From NCBI RefSeq assembly GCF_001875665.1, contig NZ_MLAL01000006.1:1-58642 (forward strand): a DNA stretch of 58,642 nt, read 5' to 3'. Below the pieces are notes generated by a model. The model was given only the letters and a program-made list of their open reading frames with translations, searched no databases and was not told where the DNA came from. Source of the DNA: Corynebacterium sp. NML130628. GTDB lineage: Bacteria; Actinomycetota; Actinomycetes; Mycobacteriales; Mycobacteriaceae. Positions 56,050 through 58,642 of the stretch are shown here, piece after piece. Made by a program: the position numbers and the translations under genes. How positions within the stretch are numbered: position 1 is the first letter of the stretch; every line of letters begins with the position of its first letter.

Positions 56050-56694
56050 ATGTCAAGCACTCGAAATGAAAGCGCGAAGCGCGAGATCCTTGACCGTATC
56101 CGCACTGCCCAAAAGCTTTCGCATACCCCAAAGCACGTCGAGCCGGTGCGCGAGTACCGCACAACCAGCGATCACACTCCCGAGCAGTTGCGCGAGCTCC
56201 TTATCGACCGCCTCCTGGATTACAAGGCAACGGTTGTAGAGACAACCGAGGAGACTCTCGCTGAAGACATCGCTGACATCCTGGCGAAACGCGAGGCAAC
56301 CGAGATTGTCTACGCCCCAGGTCTTGACGCCGCGCTGTTCGAGAAGTTCGACGGGAGTGCCCGTCCTGACGATCCGTCAAGTGACCCGCGGGAACTCGGC
56401 CCCATCGGTGCCGCGGTGACTGATTCGCACGTCACGTCAGCTCAGACCGGCTCGATCGTGCTCGAAGCTGGCGAGCTGTGCGGACGCCGGGCGCTGTCGC
56501 TCGTCCCCGACCGCCACGTGGTGATCGTCCGCCCAGAGTCAGTGGTCTACGGCGTGCCAGAGATGATCGCTCGCATCGATCCGGAGAAACCCGCTACCAT
56601 GATTTCTGGTGGTTCAGCGACCTCCGATATCGAGCTTGTTCGTGTCGAAGGCGTCCACGGACCCCGCGACCTGATCGTGATGGTCGTGCAGTAA
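56050..56694 (+). CDS. lutC: Lactate utilization protein LutC
   Basis: A 214-aa LUD-domain protein, third part of the LutABC lactate oxidase. The core ends with [32 protein letters not shown] and [20 protein letters not shown], conserved in LutC/YkgG. It is the last gene of lldP-lutABC, ending at a terminator. Confidence 0.94.
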   Translation: MSSTRNESAKREILDRIRTAQKLSHTPKHVEPVREYRTTSDHTPEQLRELLIDRLLDYKATVVETTEETLAEDIADILAKREATEIVYAPGLDAALFEKFDGSARPDDPSSDPRELGPIGAAVTDSHVTSAQTGSIVLEAGELCGRRALSLVPDRHVVIVRPESVVYGVPEMIARIDPEKPATMISGGSATSDIELVRVEGVHGPRDLIVMVVQ

Positions 56695-56713
56695 CAGCAC
56701 ACCGTCGACTTTG

Positions 56714-56750
56714 CCCTACCGGTCAGCGCATCGGTAGGGTTTCGTCATTT
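56714..56750 (+). terminator. Terminator after lutC
   Basis: The perfect 8-nt arms ccctaccg and cggtaggg surround a 10-nt loop and are followed by tttcgtcattttt. Located 20 nt past the lutC stop. Confidence 0.9.
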
Positions 56751-56774
56751 TTGCCCCGCAACGGAAGGAATGCA

Positions 56775-58352
56775 GTGCGCACCTCAGCTTCAGTAATTGC
56801 AGCGCTCAGTTTGCTTGGCATGGCCGTCGCAACGCCTGCCGCCGCGCAGCCCGCTCCGGCTGTGCAGTGGACCAAGTGCCCGAAAGAAGTGAAAGATCCG
56901 ACAGCGCAGTGTGGGCAAGTCGACGTCCCAATGCGCTACAACCAGCCGAACGGCTCGAAGATTCAGGTCGGGTTTGTACGAGTGCCTGCCAAAACTCAAG
57001 CTCGTCGTGGTGCACTGCTTACCAACCCCGGTGGCCCAGGTGGTGACGCCTATGCCTACGCTGCCGGCAACATTCTTGATTTCCCGAAGGAGCTCAATAA
57101 CGAGTGGGACATCATCGGTGTGCAACCCCGCGGTCTGCCTGGCTCGACTGCGCTCGAGTGCGTAATTCCCGACGTCAACGATCCTCGTCAGATAGCCAAA
57201 CTCACCACCGATAGCCTTTTCAACGCGGGTGGTTTCAACCGCTCAGTGTGCCAGGGCGACAAGCCTGGCTACCCCGAAACCATCACTACGGAAAACACCG
57301 CACGCGACTGGGACGAGGTTCGCCGTGCCCTGGGCTACCAGCAGGTTTCTATTCTCGGTGTCTCCTATGGCACCTACCTTGGCTCCGTATACGCAACACT
57401 GTTCCCACAGCACACCGACAAGGTGGTGCTTGACTCCGCCATGGACCCCACCCGCTCCTGGAACGGCATTGCTGCAGATCAGCAGGCAGGATACGAGAAA
57501 GCCCTCAACGAATACTTCGCCTGGGTAGCACTCAACGACGCCAAGTATCACATGGGCAACACCCCGCTGAAGGCGTACCAGTACTGGTCACGCAAGGTGA
57601 GCGCACAAGCTGGCACCAACCCAACTGTCACTCCTCCACCTGCACGCGTTGGTGATCTCCCGGCAGGCCTCGAGTTCGCCGGTCAAGCTGGCGCGGACGC
57701 CATGACTGCAGCCGGTAAGGCCCGTGTCGAAGGTGAAGGCGTGATCAGCCGCATGCTGAATCCGGGTGCTGTGCAAGCCAAGTCCCCGCTGTTGCAGGAG
57801 ACCCGCGCAATGCTGCCGACCCCAAAGATGTGGGACTATTTGGCACGGTCCACAAACGGCACCCTCACCGCCGAAGAATCGAAGCAGCCGTCCAAAGAAG
57901 AGGTTCAGCAGGCGGTAGATCAGATGATGGCGGTTGAGCAGCTTCAGGCTGCCCAGTGGTGGAATGAGAACGTCGTACCCGGCAACCCGACGCTGCTCCC
58001 CTCGTTTGCTTGGTCACAGATCACAGGAGACCCGTTCACTGTATTCAACGCGTCACGAGGCTCGGGGTGGTACTGCAACGGCGCCGGCACAGTCACCGGA
58101 ATAGCGCCACTCAACGGGGCAGCGTTAAAGACACGCCCACTGCAGCTGTCTGCCACCCGCGATCCCCAAACGCCATACCCAGGACACGGACAACTTGCCC
58201 GCAGAATGGGGGCGCAGGTGGTCACGATTCATGGCCCCGGCCACGCGCACTTCGGCACCGGCAATAAAGTTGTCGACGCCACCGTGATCAACTATCTGCG
58301 CACCGGCAAGGCCGATCGCACTGATGCACCAGGCTACTGGGAAGCCCAATAG
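56775..58352 (+). CDS. Secreted alpha/beta hydrolase, tripeptidyl aminopeptidase (TAP-like) family
   Basis: A 525-aa serine hydrolase of peptidase family S33. A signal peptide (1-26, cut after AAA) is followed by the Trp-rich start VQWTKCP, the oxyanion-hole region LTNPGGPGGD and the nucleophile Ser in GVSYGTYLG. The C-terminal TAP-like part holds the Asp in ATRDPQTPY and the His in GPGHAHFG. Members release tripeptides from proteins outside the cell. The start is a GTG at 56775 with AAGGAA upstream; a longer frame from 56478 overlaps lutC. It stands alone between a terminator and tRNA-Arg. Confidence 0.9.
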   Translation: MRTSASVIAALSLLGMAVATPAAAQPAPAVQWTKCPKEVKDPTAQCGQVDVPMRYNQPNGSKIQVGFVRVPAKTQARRGALLTNPGGPGGDAYAYAAGNILDFPKELNNEWDIIGVQPRGLPGSTALECVIPDVNDPRQIAKLTTDSLFNAGGFNRSVCQGDKPGYPETITTENTARDWDEVRRALGYQQVSILGVSYGTYLGSVYATLFPQHTDKVVLDSAMDPTRSWNGIAADQQAGYEKALNEYFAWVALNDAKYHMGNTPLKAYQYWSRKVSAQAGTNPTVTPPPARVGDLPAGLEFAGQAGADAMTAAGKARVEGEGVISRMLNPGAVQAKSPLLQETRAMLPTPKMWDYLARSTNGTLTAEESKQPSKEEVQQAVDQMMAVEQLQAAQWWNENVVPGNPTLLPSFAWSQITGDPFTVFNASRGSGWYCNGAGTVTGIAPLNGAALKTRPLQLSATRDPQTPYPGHGQLARRMGAQVVTIHGPGHAHFGTGNKVVDATVINYLRTGKADRTDAPGYWEAQ

Positions 58353-58437
58353 CAGCTACTTTCCGCAGTCTTAGGCCAGTTATGTGCCAGGCACATCTGG
58401 TGCTAAGATTGCGTCATTGCTTGCGTACAAGCAATGC
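58353..58437. promoter_or_regulatory. tRNA-Arg promoter region with leader hairpin
   Basis: A TGCTAAGAT element contains a -10 TAAGAT (58404-58409) with the extended TGn, 28 nt upstream of the tRNA. A perfect hairpin CATTGCTTG-CGTA-CAAGCAATG (58415-58436) fills the short leader and ends one base before the mature tRNA. Confidence 0.5.
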
Positions 58438-58511
58438 GTCTCCGTAGCTCAGCGGATGAGAGCATCGGTTTCCGGTACCGAAGGTCGCAGGTTCGAATCC
58501 TGTCGGGGACA
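58438..58511 (+). tRNA. tRNA-Arg (anticodon CCG)
   Basis: The 7-bp acceptor stem pairs GTCTCCG with CGGGGAC, discriminator A at 58511; no CCA is encoded. The D stem is GCTC/GAGC, the anticodon stem TCGGT/ACCGA encloses the loop TTCCGGT with anticodon CCG (58472-58474), and the T arm is GCAGG-TTCGAAT-CCTGT. It reads the CGG codon. Confidence 0.95.
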
Positions 58512-58519
58512 CAATTGTC

Positions 58520-58565
58520 CTCAGTCGCGACATAGTTGACAACTCAGTCGCGACATGGTGGACAA
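58520..58565. repeat. Two tandem 23-bp repeats after tRNA-Arg; possible insertion-sequence end
   Basis: The unit at 58520-58542 is repeated at 58543-58565 with two substitutions. Each begins CTCAGTCGCGACAT and ends GACAA, with the palindrome TCGCGA inside. The block opens at TGTCC (58517-58520) eight bases from the tRNA. I recall similar sequence at the ends of IS481-type elements in corynebacteria, but no transposase is in this window. Confidence 0.6.
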
Positions 58566-58612
58566 ACCGGTGCCTTGGTTTTTATTTTTCCGAGGCACCG
58601 GTTTTGTTTTTA
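58564..58612 (+). terminator. Strong terminator-like hairpin after the repeats
   Basis: AAACCGGTGCC and GGCACCGGTTT pair perfectly, with extended pairing of CTTGG/CCGAG toward a T-rich loop, followed by a long T tract (ttttgttttt). It could end the tRNA-Arg transcript or belong to a mobile element. A smaller hairpin, GGCCA to TGGCC followed by TTTT, lies at 58613-58634. Confidence 0.8.
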
Positions 58613-58642
58613 GGCCAGTGGGGGTTGGCCTTTTCGCCAGTA

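Overview
The window looks like a core chromosomal segment of a Corynebacterium species. The evidence is the gene content and order: GlgE/GlgB, NucS, a DUF2550 protein, an atpI-atpBEFHAGDC cluster, a WecA-like enzyme, an actinobacterial Rho with a long disordered insert, and argS-lysA-hom-thrB. From memory, the same backbone lies in C. glutamicum between argS and the glycogen genes. I cannot name the species. No rRNA, CRISPR array, prophage or complete insertion sequence is visible.

Layout. 1-436 is a non-coding left edge with a possible open frame running off the window. 437-4453 is a leftward group: cysteine desulfurase, a THUMP-like/methyltransferase protein, a NUDIX hydrolase and a solitary ABC ATPase. 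4665-8928 is rightward glgE-glgB (alpha-glucan synthesis) ending in a strong terminator. 8986-11697 is leftward: a thioredoxin-fold/TPR protein, an MTH1187-type thiamine-binding protein, a small zinc-motif protein, nucS and a DUF2550 protein. 11866-19040 is the complete F1Fo ATP synthase operon, leftward, preceded by a 439-bp leader and atpI. 19480-25545 is a leftward group of atpI, a WecA-type transferase, a Sua5/TsaC-type enzyme, prmC, prfA and rho.

From 25849 the direction changes. An acyl-CoA ligase is followed by a large molybdenum/nitrate-respiration block: moaA-moeA-moaC-mobA (27654-31091), a leftward MoaB/Mog-like gene, divergent narK-narGHJI (31803-40075), modA plus a fused modBC (40191-42936), a leftward moaD, then moeA2-mog-moaE-moeB/rhodanese (43233-46386). 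Together these genes cover molybdate uptake, molybdopterin synthesis and guanylation, nitrate import and nitrate reduction coupled to the quinone pool. thrB-hom-lysA-argS (leftward, 46383-51782) makes threonine/methionine precursors, lysine and Arg-tRNA. lldP-lutABC (52011-56694) is an L-lactate uptake and oxidation operon. A secreted TAP-like hydrolase and tRNA-Arg(CCG) close the window, and a pair of tandem 23-bp repeats after the tRNA may be the edge of a mobile element.

The points most worth a second look are: narK, which appears to have no ATG/GTG/TTG/CTG start and probably starts at ATA; the fusion of the molybdate permease and ATPase; the doubled MoeA and MoaB/Mog genes with a putative operator between moaB and narK and no ArnR gene beside nar; the repeats after tRNA-Arg; and leaderless promoters for moaA and the acyl-CoA ligase. 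I found no clear candidate for a wholly undescribed system; most of the window is well-conserved housekeeping and respiratory metabolism.
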